A model generated the notes under the pieces. The model did not search any database. It worked only from the letters and a program-made list of their open reading frames with translations, and was not told where the DNA came from. Made by a program: the position numbers and the translations under genes. Below are positions 18,540 to 27,147 of a stretch of 64,000 bases of DNA, piece after piece; the first letter of the stretch is position 1; each line of letters starts with the position of its first letter. This DNA is from Sinomonas sp. P10A9 (GTDB taxonomy: Bacteria > Actinomycetota > Actinomycetes > Actinomycetales > Micrococcaceae): contig NZ_CP163302.1 in NCBI RefSeq assembly GCF_041022165.1, forward strand, positions 496,001 through 560,000. Reading direction: 5' to 3'.

Positions 18540-19804
18540 AGAACTGGGCTGGGAATCTGGACTATTCGGCGGCGTCTGTGGTGCGGCCGGAGTCGGTCGA
18601 GGAGCTCGCCGAGCTGGTGGGGTCCGCGTCGGCGCGGGGCGCGCGGGTCAAAGCGCTCGGCTCAAGGCACTGCTTCAACGACGTCGCGGACACCGGCGGC
18701 GTCCAGGTGGTGCTCGACCGGTTGCCGGGGCCCGTGGAGGTTGACGCGCGGCGGCGGGTGGCCCGTGTGGGCGGCGGGCTCACCTACGGCGCGCTCGGGA
18801 CCGCCCTTGAGCGCGAGGGATGGGCCCTGCACAACATGGCCTCCCTGCCGCACATCTCCGTCGCAGGGGCCGTGCAGACCGGCACGCACGGTTCCGGGAT
18901 CTCTAGCCCCGCGCTGGCATCGGCCGTGAAGGCGGTCGAGTTCGTTCGCGCGTCCGGGGACGTCGAGCGGCTCGACGAGGGCGACGGCGAGTTCGCCGGC
19001 TCCGTGGTGGGCCTCGGGGCGCTCGGGATCGTCACGGCGCTCGAGCTCGCGATCGAGCCGAGCTACCAGGTGCGCCAGCAGGTCTTCGAGAACCTGCCGT
19101 GGGAGACCGTGCTGGCGGACTACGACGGCGTCGCCGGCGATGGGTACAGCGTCTCGCTCTTCACGGACTACGCCGGGGACGCCGTTCCCCAGGTCTGGCG
19201 GAAGGTGCGCGCCGACGCCGCGGAGGCCGGACGCGCCGTCGACCGCTCCTCTGACTTCCACGGAGCGGTGCCGGCGACCCGTCCGCGGCACCCGCTCCCG
19301 GGCATGTCCGCCGAGAACTGCACGCAGCAGCTCGGCGTCCCCGGTCCGTGGCTGGACCGGCTGCCGCACTTCCGGCATGAGTTCACGCCGAGCGCGGGAG
19401 AGGAGCTGCAGACCGAGTACCTCCTCCCACGTCGGTACGCAGCCAAGGCGCTCGCCGCGGTGCGCAGGCTCGCGGGGAAGCTCGCGCCGCTCCTGTTCGT
19501 CTCGGAGGTTCGCACCGTCGCCGCCGACGAGTTCTGGCTCAGCCCCGCCTATCGGCAGGACAGCATCGCGCTGCACTTCACGTGGCGGCCTCAGCAGGCC
19601 CAGGTGGAGGCATTGCTGCCCGAGCTCGAGGCCGCGCTCGCCCCGTTCGGCGCGCGCCCGCACTGGGGCAAGCTGTTCGCAGTGCCGTCGGCGGAGCTCC
19701 GCGCACTGTATCCGCGGTTCGAGGAGTTCCGGGACCTCGTCGCGAAGCGCGACCCCGAGGGCACGTTCCGCAACGCCTACCTCGACAGGGTTCTCGGCGC
19801 CTGA
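18536..19804 (+). CDS. FAD-linked alditol/xylitol oxidase
   Basis: A 422-residue VAO-type flavoprotein close in length and motifs to alditol oxidase AldO and xylitol oxidase. H45 in the motif LGSRHCFND matches the histidine that binds FAD covalently in AldO; GTHGSG near residue 117 is the second flavin motif and HWGKLF near the C-terminus is typical of the family. It would oxidise xylitol with O2 to xylose and hydrogen peroxide, feeding XylA and XylB encoded just upstream. The ATG overlaps the xylB stop (ATGA). D-arabinono-lactone or gulonolactone oxidase is a less likely reading. Confidence 0.85.
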   Translation: MKNWAGNLDYSAASVVRPESVEELAELVGSASARGARVKALGSRHCFNDVADTGGVQVVLDRLPGPVEVDARRRVARVGGGLTYGALGTALEREGWALHNMASLPHISVAGAVQTGTHGSGISSPALASAVKAVEFVRASGDVERLDEGDGEFAGSVVGLGALGIVTALELAIEPSYQVRQQVFENLPWETVLADYDGVAGDGYSVSLFTDYAGDAVPQVWRKVRADAAEAGRAVDRSSDFHGAVPATRPRHPLPGMSAENCTQQLGVPGPWLDRLPHFRHEFTPSAGEELQTEYLLPRRYAAKALAAVRRLAGKLAPLLFVSEVRTVAADEFWLSPAYRQDSIALHFTWRPQQAQVEALLPELEAALAPFGARPHWGKLFAVPSAELRALYPRFEEFRDLVAKRDPEGTFRNAYLDRVLGA

Positions 19805-19821
19805 GCCGCGCCGGGCCCATA

Positions 19822-19860
19822 GCGGGGCCATGTTCCGCGTCGCGGGGGACATGGCCCCGC
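19822..19860 (+). terminator. Hairpin terminator after the xyl operon
   Basis: A perfect 12-bp stem pairs 19822-19833 (GCGGGGCCATGT) with 19849-19860. It separates the convergent aldO and MarR genes and may act in both directions; there is no clear T-run. Confidence 0.65.
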
Positions 19861-19892
19861 GTTGGTGGGTTGGGGCGCGGTCGGTCCTTCGC

Positions 19893-20363
19893 CTACGCGG
19901 CGCCGCTCCAGAGGGCCTTCCGCAGTAGTGACCTGAGGGTCACGGTCTCTGAGGGCGCGAGTGCCGACAGCGTCTCCGCTTCGCTGGCCGCCACTGCAGC
20001 CTCCGCCGCGGCATGGACGCTCGCGCCCTCGGGAGTCGCGAGCACGATCTTCTGTCGCCGGTCCGTCCGTCCCTGCTCGCGCGTCACAAGCCCGCGTCCT
20101 TCGAGCTCGTCCACGAGTGCCACGATCTGGCTCGGATCGAGGCTGAGGAAGTCGGCGAGCTCGCGCTGCGTCGGCTCGAGTCCGCTGCAGGCGAGCCGCA
20201 GCACGGAGTACGAGCGTTCGCGCAGTTCGAAGGCCGCAAGAGTGCGGTTGTTGAGAACCGACCCGGCCGCGTGCAGCTTCGCGAGGAGAAGCCCGATGTC
20301 GTCGGCGATGGCCGCCTCGGCGAGCCGCGGCACGCTCGCCTCTACTTCGTCCTGCACGCTCAC
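19893..20363 (-). CDS. MarR family transcriptional repressor
   Basis: A 156-residue MarR protein: the winged helix spans about residues 50-115 (TQRELADFLSLDPSQIVALVDELE, then the wing VTREQGRTDRRQKIV). The GTG at 20363 is chosen because GGAGG precedes it by five bases; a longer frame to 20408 would run through the operator. It is divergent from the CoA-dependent catabolic operon. A 21-bp inverted repeat over the -35 of that operon (20392-20412) is its likely binding site. The ligand may be an acid or CoA thioester of the pathway. Confidence 0.87.
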   Translation of the reverse strand: MSVQDEVEASVPRLAEAAIADDIGLLLAKLHAAGSVLNNRTLAAFELRERSYSVLRLACSGLEPTQRELADFLSLDPSQIVALVDELEGRGLVTREQGRTDRRQKIVLATPEGASVHAAAEAAVAASEAETLSALAPSETVTLRSLLRKALWSGAA

Positions 20364-20391
20364 GCCGTCCTCCAAGAAGTACTCAAGATAA

Positions 20392-20424
20392 ATCGTTGAC
20401 ATTTTCAATGATCCAGTATTTCAT
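20392..20424 (+). promoter_or_regulatory. Operon promoter overlapped by a MarR-type operator
   Basis: ATCGTTGA-CATTT-TCAATGAT (20392-20412) is an inverted repeat with 7 of 8 matching arm positions. It contains a perfect -35 (TTGACA, 20396-20401); the -10 is probably TTTCAT at 20419-20424, 17 bases on. Binding here would block the promoter and lie just upstream of the repressor gene. Confidence 0.6.
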
Positions 20425-20482
20425 GGACTGTGACAAGGGTCTCACGAACGAGACCGAAGCGGCACACGGCAAGGAGCAGGGC

Positions 20483-21418
20483 ATGAGCCTGGCAGGCAAG
20501 GTAGCAATCGTCACCGGCAGCGGACAGGGCCTCGGCCTCGCCTATGCCCGTGAGCTCGCGCGGCAGGGCGCCGCCGTCGTGATCAATGACGTCAACGCGG
20601 AGACGGCGGCCGCCGCGGTGGCGCAGATCGAGGCCGACGGCGGCAAGGCGACCGCCGTCGTCGTGCCCGTCGGGAGCACCGAGGCCGCGAAGGCGCTCGT
20701 GGACGGCGCGGTGAACGCGTTCGGCCGCCTCGACATCCTCGTCACGAACGCCGGGATCCTGCGCGACAAGAGCCTGCTGAAGATGACGGATGATGACTTC
20801 GATCTCGTCATCAACGTCCACCTCAAGGGCACGTTCACGTGCGTCCGTGAGGCGTTCGCGTACTTCAAGGCCAACAACGTCCAGGGCCGGATCGTCACGA
20901 TCGGCTCCCCGACGGGTCAGCGCGGCAACTTCGGCCAGACCAACTACGCGGCCGCGAAGGCCGGAATCGTGGGCATGGTCCGCACGTGGGCCCTCGAGAT
21001 GAAGAAGGCCGGCGTGACCGTGAACGCGGTCATCCCCGTCGCCGCGACCGCGATGACCAAGACCGTCCCGTACTTCGCCAAGGCCGTCGAGGCCGACGAG
21101 CGCGGCGAGGCCATGCCGGCGTTCTTCCGCCACGATCTGGGCTTCGGGACGGCCGACGACGTCGCCGGGCTCGTCGCGTATCTCGCCTCCGACGAGGCGG
21201 CCGGCATCAGCGGCCAGGCCATCGGCGCCGGCGGCGACCGACTCCAGGTGTGGACCCACCCCGACGCCGCCACGACGGACTACCGCGAGGGCGGCTGGAC
21301 GTACGAGGCGCTCCAGGAGAAGGGCGCCGAGCTCATCGGCGCCCACCTCCAGAGCATCGGCGAGGAGTTCCTCCCGCTTCCCGCCGACCTCCAGCCCGCT
21401 GCCGCAGAGGCCCGCTGA
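20483..21418 (+). CDS. Short-chain dehydrogenase/reductase
   Basis: A 311-residue NAD(P)-dependent SDR. The cofactor motif is VTGSGQGLGLAY near residue 11, NAG is at about 90, and the catalytic Ser and Tyr/Lys are in GSPTG and NYAAAKAG. About 60 residues extend beyond the usual SDR core. It resembles 3-hydroxyacyl-CoA dehydrogenases of the HSD17B4/FabG type. The ATG follows AAGGAG by six bases. It heads a six-gene operon with CoA ligase, acyl-CoA dehydrogenase and MaoC hydratase, so oxidation of a 3-hydroxyacyl-CoA is the most likely role. Confidence 0.88.
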   Translation: MSLAGKVAIVTGSGQGLGLAYARELARQGAAVVINDVNAETAAAAVAQIEADGGKATAVVVPVGSTEAAKALVDGAVNAFGRLDILVTNAGILRDKSLLKMTDDDFDLVINVHLKGTFTCVREAFAYFKANNVQGRIVTIGSPTGQRGNFGQTNYAAAKAGIVGMVRTWALEMKKAGVTVNAVIPVAATAMTKTVPYFAKAVEADERGEAMPAFFRHDLGFGTADDVAGLVAYLASDEAAGISGQAIGAGGDRLQVWTHPDAATTDYREGGWTYEALQEKGAELIGAHLQSIGEEFLPLPADLQPAAAEAR

Positions 21419-21419
21419 C

Positions 21420-22307
21420 ATGGCCCGCTACGAACTCGGGATCGACGTCTCGACCATCGACGCGATCGACATGCACGTGCACATCGAGATCGATGGGCAC
21501 GGCCACTGCTCCCTCCCCGACGCACTCAACGAGGCCTCGGCGAAGTACTTCAAGGCCGAGGACCGCTCACCGAGCCTCGAGAAGGTCGCGGAGACCTACC
21601 GCGAGCTGAACATGGCCGCCGTCATCTTCACCGTCGACGCCCGGACCCAGCTCAAGCACGAGCCCAACTCGATCGAGGACCTCATTGCCGGCGCCGCCGA
21701 GCACAACGACGTCCTCATCCCGTTCGGCTCGGTCGATCCCCGCACCGGCGAGGACGCGATCGCCCGTGCCAAGCACCAGGCCCTCGAGCTCGGCGCGCGG
21801 GGCTTCAAGTTCCACCCGTCGCTGCAGGGCTTCGACCCGTCCAGCGAGGAGTTCTACCCGCTCTGGGAGACGCTCCAGGAGCTTGGCCTCCCGGCCATCT
21901 TCCACACGGGCCAGAACGGGATGGGCGCGGGCCTGCCCGGGGGATACGGGATCAAGCTCGGCTACTCGAACCCGATCCTGCTCGACGCCGTCGCCGCGGA
22001 CTTCCCGGGCCTGACGGTGATCATGGCGCACCCCTCGGTCCCGTGGCAGGACGAGGCGAACTCGATCGCGACGCACAAGTCGAATGTGTTCATCGACCTC
22101 TCCGGCTGGTCCCCGAAGTACTTCCCCGAGTCCCTCGTGAAGGCCTCGAACTCCATGCTCCAGGACAAGGTGCTCTTCGGCACCGACTACCCGCTCATCA
22201 CCCCGGCCAAGTGGCTCGGCGCGTTCGCCGACCTGCCACTCAAGGACGAGGTCCGCCCCAAGATCCTCAAGGACAACGCGGTCAAGCTCCTCGGGCTCGG
22301 TGGTTGA
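21420..22307 (+). CDS. Amidohydrolase-family metal-dependent hydrolase
   Basis: A 295-residue TIM-barrel protein of the amidohydrolase-2 group (relatives include ACMSD and gamma-resorcylate decarboxylase). Metal and catalytic residues are visible: MHVH at residues 18-21, FKFHPS, IFHTG, MAHPSVPW and GTDYPL. It starts one base after the SDR stop. In this operon it could hydrolyse or decarboxylate a ring-cleavage or beta-keto intermediate; the true reaction is unknown. Confidence 0.84.
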   Translation: MARYELGIDVSTIDAIDMHVHIEIDGHGHCSLPDALNEASAKYFKAEDRSPSLEKVAETYRELNMAAVIFTVDARTQLKHEPNSIEDLIAGAAEHNDVLIPFGSVDPRTGEDAIARAKHQALELGARGFKFHPSLQGFDPSSEEFYPLWETLQELGLPAIFHTGQNGMGAGLPGGYGIKLGYSNPILLDAVAADFPGLTVIMAHPSVPWQDEANSIATHKSNVFIDLSGWSPKYFPESLVKASNSMLQDKVLFGTDYPLITPAKWLGAFADLPLKDEVRPKILKDNAVKLLGLGG

Positions 22308-22308
22308 G

Positions 22309-23568
22309 ATGGCAGGCACGACGACGGAGCTCGCCTCAAGTGTTAACCCGGCCGGCGCCGCTTCTCCCACTCTTGGGAGACTGTACGAGGTGGCCGACTG
22401 GTACGACGCCGAGTCCCTTCTCACGTCCGACGAGCGCCAGGTCCTCGGCCGCCTCCGCGACTTCCTCGAGGAGAAGGCCAAGCCGCTCGTGGGCGACTAC
22501 TGGGAGCGGGGCGAATTCCCCTACGAGATCGCGCAGCCGCTCATCGACCTGGACCTCATGGAGCCGGCCGAGCTGACCGAGGGCCGCACCAAGCCGGCCC
22601 GCGGGATCTACCAGGGCTTCCGCATCTTCGAGCTTGCTCGCACCGACGCCTCGATCGCCACGTTCTACACGGCTCAGGCCGGGCTCTTCCGCACGGCCAT
22701 CCGCGTGGGCGCGTCCGAGGAGCAGAAGCGCGAGTGGATGCCGAAGGTCATCGACTTCTCCCTCAAGGGCGTCTTCTCGCTGACCGAGCCCGAATCCGGC
22801 TCGGACATCGCGGGCGGCCTCGCCACGACGGCTCGGCGTGAGCCGGGCGAGAACGGCGACACGTGGATCCTCGACGGCGAGAAGCGCTGGATCGGCGGCG
22901 CGTTCACCGCGGATGTGCTGGCGGTCTTCGCCCGCGATGTCGCGGACGGCCAGGTCAAGGCGTTCCTCGTCCCGCGAGAGGCGCCCGGCGTCACGCTGAC
23001 GAAGATCCACCGCAAGACCGCCCTGCGCATGATGCAGAACGCCCACATCACGCTCGACGGCGTCCGGGTCACCGAGGCCGACCGCCTCCACAACGTGAAC
23101 TCGTTCAAGGACGTTGCCGCGATGCTGAGGGGCATGCGCTCGGACGTCGCGTGGATCGCCACGGGCATACAGGCGGGCGCGTTCGAGGCCGCCCTGCGCT
23201 ACGTCAGAGAACGCGAGCAGTTCGGCCGCCAGCTCGGCTCGTTCCAGCTCGTCCAGGAGAAGCTCGCCCGCATGCTCGGCAACCTCACCTCGAGCCTCTC
23301 GCTCGTGGTCAGGCTGACTGAGCAGCAGGAGAAGGGCATCTACCGCGACCAGGACTCGGCCCTCGCCAAGATGCAGACGTCCCTGCTCATGCGCGAGACC
23401 GTCGCGCTCGCCCGCGAAGTCGTGGGCGGCAACGGCATCACCCTCGACACCGACGTGGCCCGCTTCCACGCCGACGCCGAGGCCGTCTACTCCTACGAGG
23501 GCACCCACGAGATCAACGCCCTCATCATCGGCCGCGCCCTCACGGGGCACAGCGCCTTCACGAAGTAG
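22309..23568 (+). CDS. Acyl-CoA dehydrogenase
   Basis: A 419-residue flavoprotein that introduces an alpha,beta double bond into an acyl-CoA. TEPESGSDIAG is the FAD/substrate motif and the catalytic Glu is in YEGTHEINALIIGRALTG, the form seen in the glutaryl-CoA dehydrogenase-like branch. The ATG at 22309 lies just past the previous stop; a GTG at 22300 in frame would overlap it. The substrate is not evident; a branched, dicarboxylic or cyclic acyl-CoA is possible. Confidence 0.9.
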   Translation: MAGTTTELASSVNPAGAASPTLGRLYEVADWYDAESLLTSDERQVLGRLRDFLEEKAKPLVGDYWERGEFPYEIAQPLIDLDLMEPAELTEGRTKPARGIYQGFRIFELARTDASIATFYTAQAGLFRTAIRVGASEEQKREWMPKVIDFSLKGVFSLTEPESGSDIAGGLATTARREPGENGDTWILDGEKRWIGGAFTADVLAVFARDVADGQVKAFLVPREAPGVTLTKIHRKTALRMMQNAHITLDGVRVTEADRLHNVNSFKDVAAMLRGMRSDVAWIATGIQAGAFEAALRYVREREQFGRQLGSFQLVQEKLARMLGNLTSSLSLVVRLTEQQEKGIYRDQDSALAKMQTSLLMRETVALAREVVGGNGITLDTDVARFHADAEAVYSYEGTHEINALIIGRALTGHSAFTK

Positions 23569-23588
23569 AGAACTCCAAGGAGAATCCC

Positions 23589-24065
23589 ATGACCACGCCC
23601 CGCACCATCGAGCCGAGGCTCGTTGTCGACTTCGACCAGCTCCTGACCATGACCGGCGCCGACCTCGGCGCGACCGACTGGATGGAGATCACCCAGGACC
23701 GCATCAACCTCTTCGCCGACGCGACCGGCGACCACCAGTGGATCCACACCGACCCCGAACGCGCCAAGGACGGCCCGTTCGGCGCGCCGATCGCGCACGG
23801 CTTCCTCACCCTGAGCCTGCTCATCCCGTTCTGGGGCGAGCTGTTCGACGTCGACGGCGTCACCACCAAGGTCAACTACGGCCTCGACAGGGTCCGCTTC
23901 ACCTCGCCGGTCAAGGTCGGCTCGAAGGTCCGCATGCTCGGCTCGATCGCCGAGGTGTCCGAGGTCAAGGGCGGCGCCCAGATCAAGGTCACGGCGACCA
24001 TCGAGATCGAGGGCCAGGAGCGCCCCGCTGTCGTCGCCGAGTTCCTCGCGCGCTTCTACAAGTAG
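23589..24065 (+). CDS. MaoC family (R)-specific enoyl-CoA hydratase
   Basis: A 158-residue single hot-dog domain. The hydratase-2 motif is clear (FADATGDHQWIHTDP then PIAHGFLTLSL), with Asp and His as catalytic residues. It would hydrate the enoyl-CoA formed by the dehydrogenase encoded 20 bases upstream, giving a 3-hydroxyacyl-CoA for the SDR. AAGGAG precedes the ATG. Confidence 0.9.
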   Translation: MTTPRTIEPRLVVDFDQLLTMTGADLGATDWMEITQDRINLFADATGDHQWIHTDPERAKDGPFGAPIAHGFLTLSLLIPFWGELFDVDGVTTKVNYGLDRVRFTSPVKVGSKVRMLGSIAEVSEVKGGAQIKVTATIEIEGQERPAVVAEFLARFYK

Positions 24066-24131
24066 ACCTGCAGTTCCCGCCCCACCAAACCCACCCTTCC
24101 CAGCATCATTTCCGTCCCCAAGGAAATCATC

Positions 24132-25469
24132 ATGTCCGGAAACACCACGCTCAGCCAGATGAGCACGACCGCGCAGCGCAAGGAAGCGCGCACGGTCATC
24201 CTGTCCAGCTACATGGGCAGCACCATCGAGTTCTACGACTTCCTCCTCTACGCAACCGCCGCCGCGGTCGCGTTCCCGAAGGTGTTCTTCGCCGGGACGG
24301 ACCCGTGGGTCGGCGTCGTGGCAGCGTACGCGACGTTCGCGGCAGGCTACGTCGCCCGCCCGCTCGGCGGCGTGATCTTCGGCCACTTCGGTGACCGGAT
24401 GGGCCGCAAGGGCATGCTCATCATCTCGATGACCGTGATGGGCCTGGCCTCGGCGGCCATCGGCCTCATTCCCGGCGCGAACCTCATCGGCCCATGGGGC
24501 GCGGTGCTCCTCGTGGTGCTCCGCGTGCTGCAGGGCATCGCCGTAGGTGGCGAATGGGGTGGCGCGGCGCTCATGGCCCTCGAGCACTCCAACCCGAAGA
24601 GGCGAGGATTCGCGGCGTCGTTCGTCAACGCCGGTGCCCCCACGGGCGCTGTGCTCGGCACGGTCATGATGGGCATCGTCTCGGCGCTGCCCGGGGACCA
24701 GTTCCTCTCCTGGGGCTGGCGCATCCCGTTCCTGCTCTCGTTCGCGCTCCTCGTGGTCGGCCTGTTCGTCAGACTCCGCGTCACCGAGAGCCCGATCTTC
24801 TCGGAGGCCGTCGAGGCAGAGAAGAAGGCGGAGGAGGCCAAGGGTGCGAAGCCGAAGGTCCCGCTCATCGAGGTCCTGCGCCGGCCCAAGGCGCTCATCT
24901 TCATCATGCTTGCGGGCGCCGCGGGCTTCGGCCTCCAAGTCGTGCTGCCCACGTTCGCGGTGACCTATGCGGTCTCCAAGGGTGCCCCCCAGCAGGGCGT
25001 GCTGTACGGCTTCGCGGCGGCCTCGGCGATCTCGATCGCGTTCGTGCTCTTCGGTGGCCGGCTCTCCGACCGGTTCGGCCGGCGCCCCGTCATGATCGCG
25101 GGCCTCATCCTGTTCGTCGCGTACTTGTTCCCGATGTTCGGCCTTCTCGGCTCGGGCAACGTGTGGCTCGTGTTCCTCGCGTTCACCCTCGCCCTCGTCT
25201 TCCACTCGACGCTGTACGGGCCGCTCGCCGCGTTCGTCTCGGAGCAGTTCGGCACCACGTCCCGCTACACCGGCGCGGCGCTGGGCTACCAGCTCGCCAC
25301 CCTCATCGGCGCCGGGTTCACGCCGGGCATCGTCGCCTCGCTCTACAAGGACTCGGGCCAGAGCATCGGTGCGGTGGTCGGGTTCCTTGCCATCATGTCC
25401 CTCGTCTCGGCGGTCTTCATCCTGCTGACCCGCGAGTCCAAGGACAACGACCTCACCACGGTCCGCTGA
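24132..25469 (+). CDS. MHS-type MFS transporter
   Basis: A 445-residue transporter of the metabolite:H+ symporter family with 12 predicted membrane segments. The family signature STIEFYDFLLYATAAAVAFP is in helix 1, and GHFGDRMGRKGML lies in the loop between helices 2 and 3, repeated in the second half as GRLSDRFGRRP. Members import carboxylates, benzoates, shikimate or betaines. It probably brings in the acid activated by the next gene product. Confidence 0.91.
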   Translation: MSGNTTLSQMSTTAQRKEARTVILSSYMGSTIEFYDFLLYATAAAVAFPKVFFAGTDPWVGVVAAYATFAAGYVARPLGGVIFGHFGDRMGRKGMLIISMTVMGLASAAIGLIPGANLIGPWGAVLLVVLRVLQGIAVGGEWGGAALMALEHSNPKRRGFAASFVNAGAPTGAVLGTVMMGIVSALPGDQFLSWGWRIPFLLSFALLVVGLFVRLRVTESPIFSEAVEAEKKAEEAKGAKPKVPLIEVLRRPKALIFIMLAGAAGFGLQVVLPTFAVTYAVSKGAPQQGVLYGFAAASAISIAFVLFGGRLSDRFGRRPVMIAGLILFVAYLFPMFGLLGSGNVWLVFLAFTLALVFHSTLYGPLAAFVSEQFGTTSRYTGAALGYQLATLIGAGFTPGIVASLYKDSGQSIGAVVGFLAIMSLVSAVFILLTRESKDNDLTTVR

Positions 25470-25508
25470 GGCCCCGCCCGCTGCCCAACCCGACCTGAGG
25501 AGGTCCCC

Positions 25509-27065
25509 ATGTACAACAACGGTGTTGGCTCGTGGCTCCACCGGCGTCGCCCGAAGTCGGGCCCGAAGGTTGCCCTGGTCGCGGGAGAGCGCGAAATCTC
25601 CTACGACGAGCTCTCCGAGCGCGCCGACCGCCTCGCGAACGCGCTGCGCCGCCGCGGGGTGGCCCGCGGCGACCGCGTCGCCTACCTCGGCGAGAACGAT
25701 CCGGCCTTCGTGGAGACGTTCTTCGCCGCGGGACTTCTCGGGGCGATCTTCATCCCGCTCAACACGCGGCTCGCCGCCCCCGAGCTGCAGTACCAGCTCC
25801 AGGACTCCGGGGCCCGGCTCCTCGTCAACGGATCAGCGCTCGAGGCCTTGGCCGCTGCCGCCGCTGAGGATACAGGCGTACGGAACCGACTGGTGGTGGG
25901 CCAAGCGGAACCCGCGCCGACCGCACAGGCGGGACTCGCCGTCGAACGGGGTATTGAGCTCTACGAGCAGGCCCTCGCGGCCGCGCCCGCGGAGGTGATC
26001 GACGAGACGGTGACGCATGACGACGGTGCCCTGATCCTGTACACCTCCGGGACGACGGGCAGGCCCAAGGGCGCGCTGCTCACGCACGGGAACATCACGT
26101 GGAACTGCATCAACGTGATCACCGACATGGACGTCAACCGCAACGACGTCGCGCTCATGATCTCGCCCCTGTTCCACGTGGCCTCGCTCGACATGGGCCT
26201 CCTGCCGATGCTGCTCAAGGGCGCCACCGTGGTCCTCGAGTCCAGATTCGAGCCCGGCCAAGTCCTGCGGACCATCCAGGAGCGCGGGGTCACGTCCCTC
26301 AACGGGGTGCCGACCACGTTCCAGATGCTCTGCGAGCACCCCGACTGGGACGCGACGGACCTCAGCTCGCTGGACAAGCTCACGTGCGGCGGATCCGCCG
26401 TGCCGGTGCGCGTCCTCGAGGCGTACGAGGGGCGCGGACTGGGCTTCTCCAACGGCTACGGCATGACCGAGACGGCGCCGGGTGCCACGACGCTGCCGGT
26501 GTGGCGGTCCAAGGAGAAGGCCGGCTCGTCCGGGCTCCCGCAGTTCTTCACGGACATCCGCATCGCCGACCCGCTCGGCCAGGTGCTCGCGCCCGGTGAG
26601 GTCGGTGAGATCCAGATCGCCGGACCCAACGTGATCAAGGAGTACTGGAACCGCACCGACGCGACGCGCGAATCCTACGCGGATGGCATCTGGTTCAAGT
26701 CCGGGGACATGGGCTACCGCGACGAGGAGGGCTTCCTGTTCGTCTCGGATCGGCTCAAGGACATGATCATCTCCGGCGGGGAGAACATCTACCCGGCCGA
26801 AGTCGAGGCCGTCATCGTCGAGCTCGATGCCGTCGCGTCCGTGGCCGTCATCGGGGTTCCCGACGACAAATGGGGCGAAGTGCCGCGGGCCATTGTGACC
26901 CTGAGGGAGGGCACGTCACTCACCGAGGCCAGCGTCCGCGCCCACCTCGATGGGCGCCTCGCCCGCTATAAGATCCCCAAGTCCGTGGTGTTTGTGACCG
27001 AGATGCCGCGCACTGCAAGCGGGAAGATCCGCAAGGCGGAGCTGCGCAGGCAGTACGCGGGGTGA
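25509..27065 (+). CDS. Acyl-CoA synthetase (AMP-forming ligase)
   Basis: A 518-residue ANL-superfamily enzyme that activates an organic acid with ATP and CoA. The P-loop LYTSGTTGRPKGALLTHGN, the adenylate motif GYGMTETAPG, the hinge KDMIISGGENIYPAEVE and the catalytic lysine in TASGKIRKAEL are all present. GGAGG precedes the ATG. It closes the MarR-controlled operon and provides the entry reaction. The sequence resembles fatty-acid or phenylpropanoid CoA ligases, but the substrate cannot be named. Confidence 0.9.
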   Translation: MYNNGVGSWLHRRRPKSGPKVALVAGEREISYDELSERADRLANALRRRGVARGDRVAYLGENDPAFVETFFAAGLLGAIFIPLNTRLAAPELQYQLQDSGARLLVNGSALEALAAAAAEDTGVRNRLVVGQAEPAPTAQAGLAVERGIELYEQALAAAPAEVIDETVTHDDGALILYTSGTTGRPKGALLTHGNITWNCINVITDMDVNRNDVALMISPLFHVASLDMGLLPMLLKGATVVLESRFEPGQVLRTIQERGVTSLNGVPTTFQMLCEHPDWDATDLSSLDKLTCGGSAVPVRVLEAYEGRGLGFSNGYGMTETAPGATTLPVWRSKEKAGSSGLPQFFTDIRIADPLGQVLAPGEVGEIQIAGPNVIKEYWNRTDATRESYADGIWFKSGDMGYRDEEGFLFVSDRLKDMIISGGENIYPAEVEAVIVELDAVASVAVIGVPDDKWGEVPRAIVTLREGTSLTEASVRAHLDGRLARYKIPKSVVFVTEMPRTASGKIRKAELRRQYAG

Positions 27066-27078
27066 CCACGACGTCCGT

Positions 27079-27119
27079 GGCGCACGACGGCGGGACGCGA
27101 CTTCGCGTCGTCGTGCGCC
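27079..27119. terminator. Bidirectional hairpin between convergent genes
   Basis: An 11-bp stem (27079-27089 with 27109-27119) encloses an inner GACGCGA/TCGCGTC stem. The arm GCGCACGACGGCGGG resembles hairpins at 41871 and 47532. Confidence 0.65.
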
Positions 27120-27147
27120 AGTGGGCGGACTACCAGTGGGCGGACTA
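27118..27147. repeat. 15-bp tandem duplication at a stop codon
   Basis: CCAGTGGGCGGACTA occurs twice in a row. The second copy contains the TAG stop of the DUF1206 gene, so the stop is duplicated. Probably replication slippage. Confidence 0.7.

Noticed and set aside
23493..25541. A 682-codon minus-strand open frame
   Set aside because: It is antisense to the MaoC and MHS transporter genes; composition (Arg, Glu, Asp, His, Gly) is a mirror of high-GC codon use.
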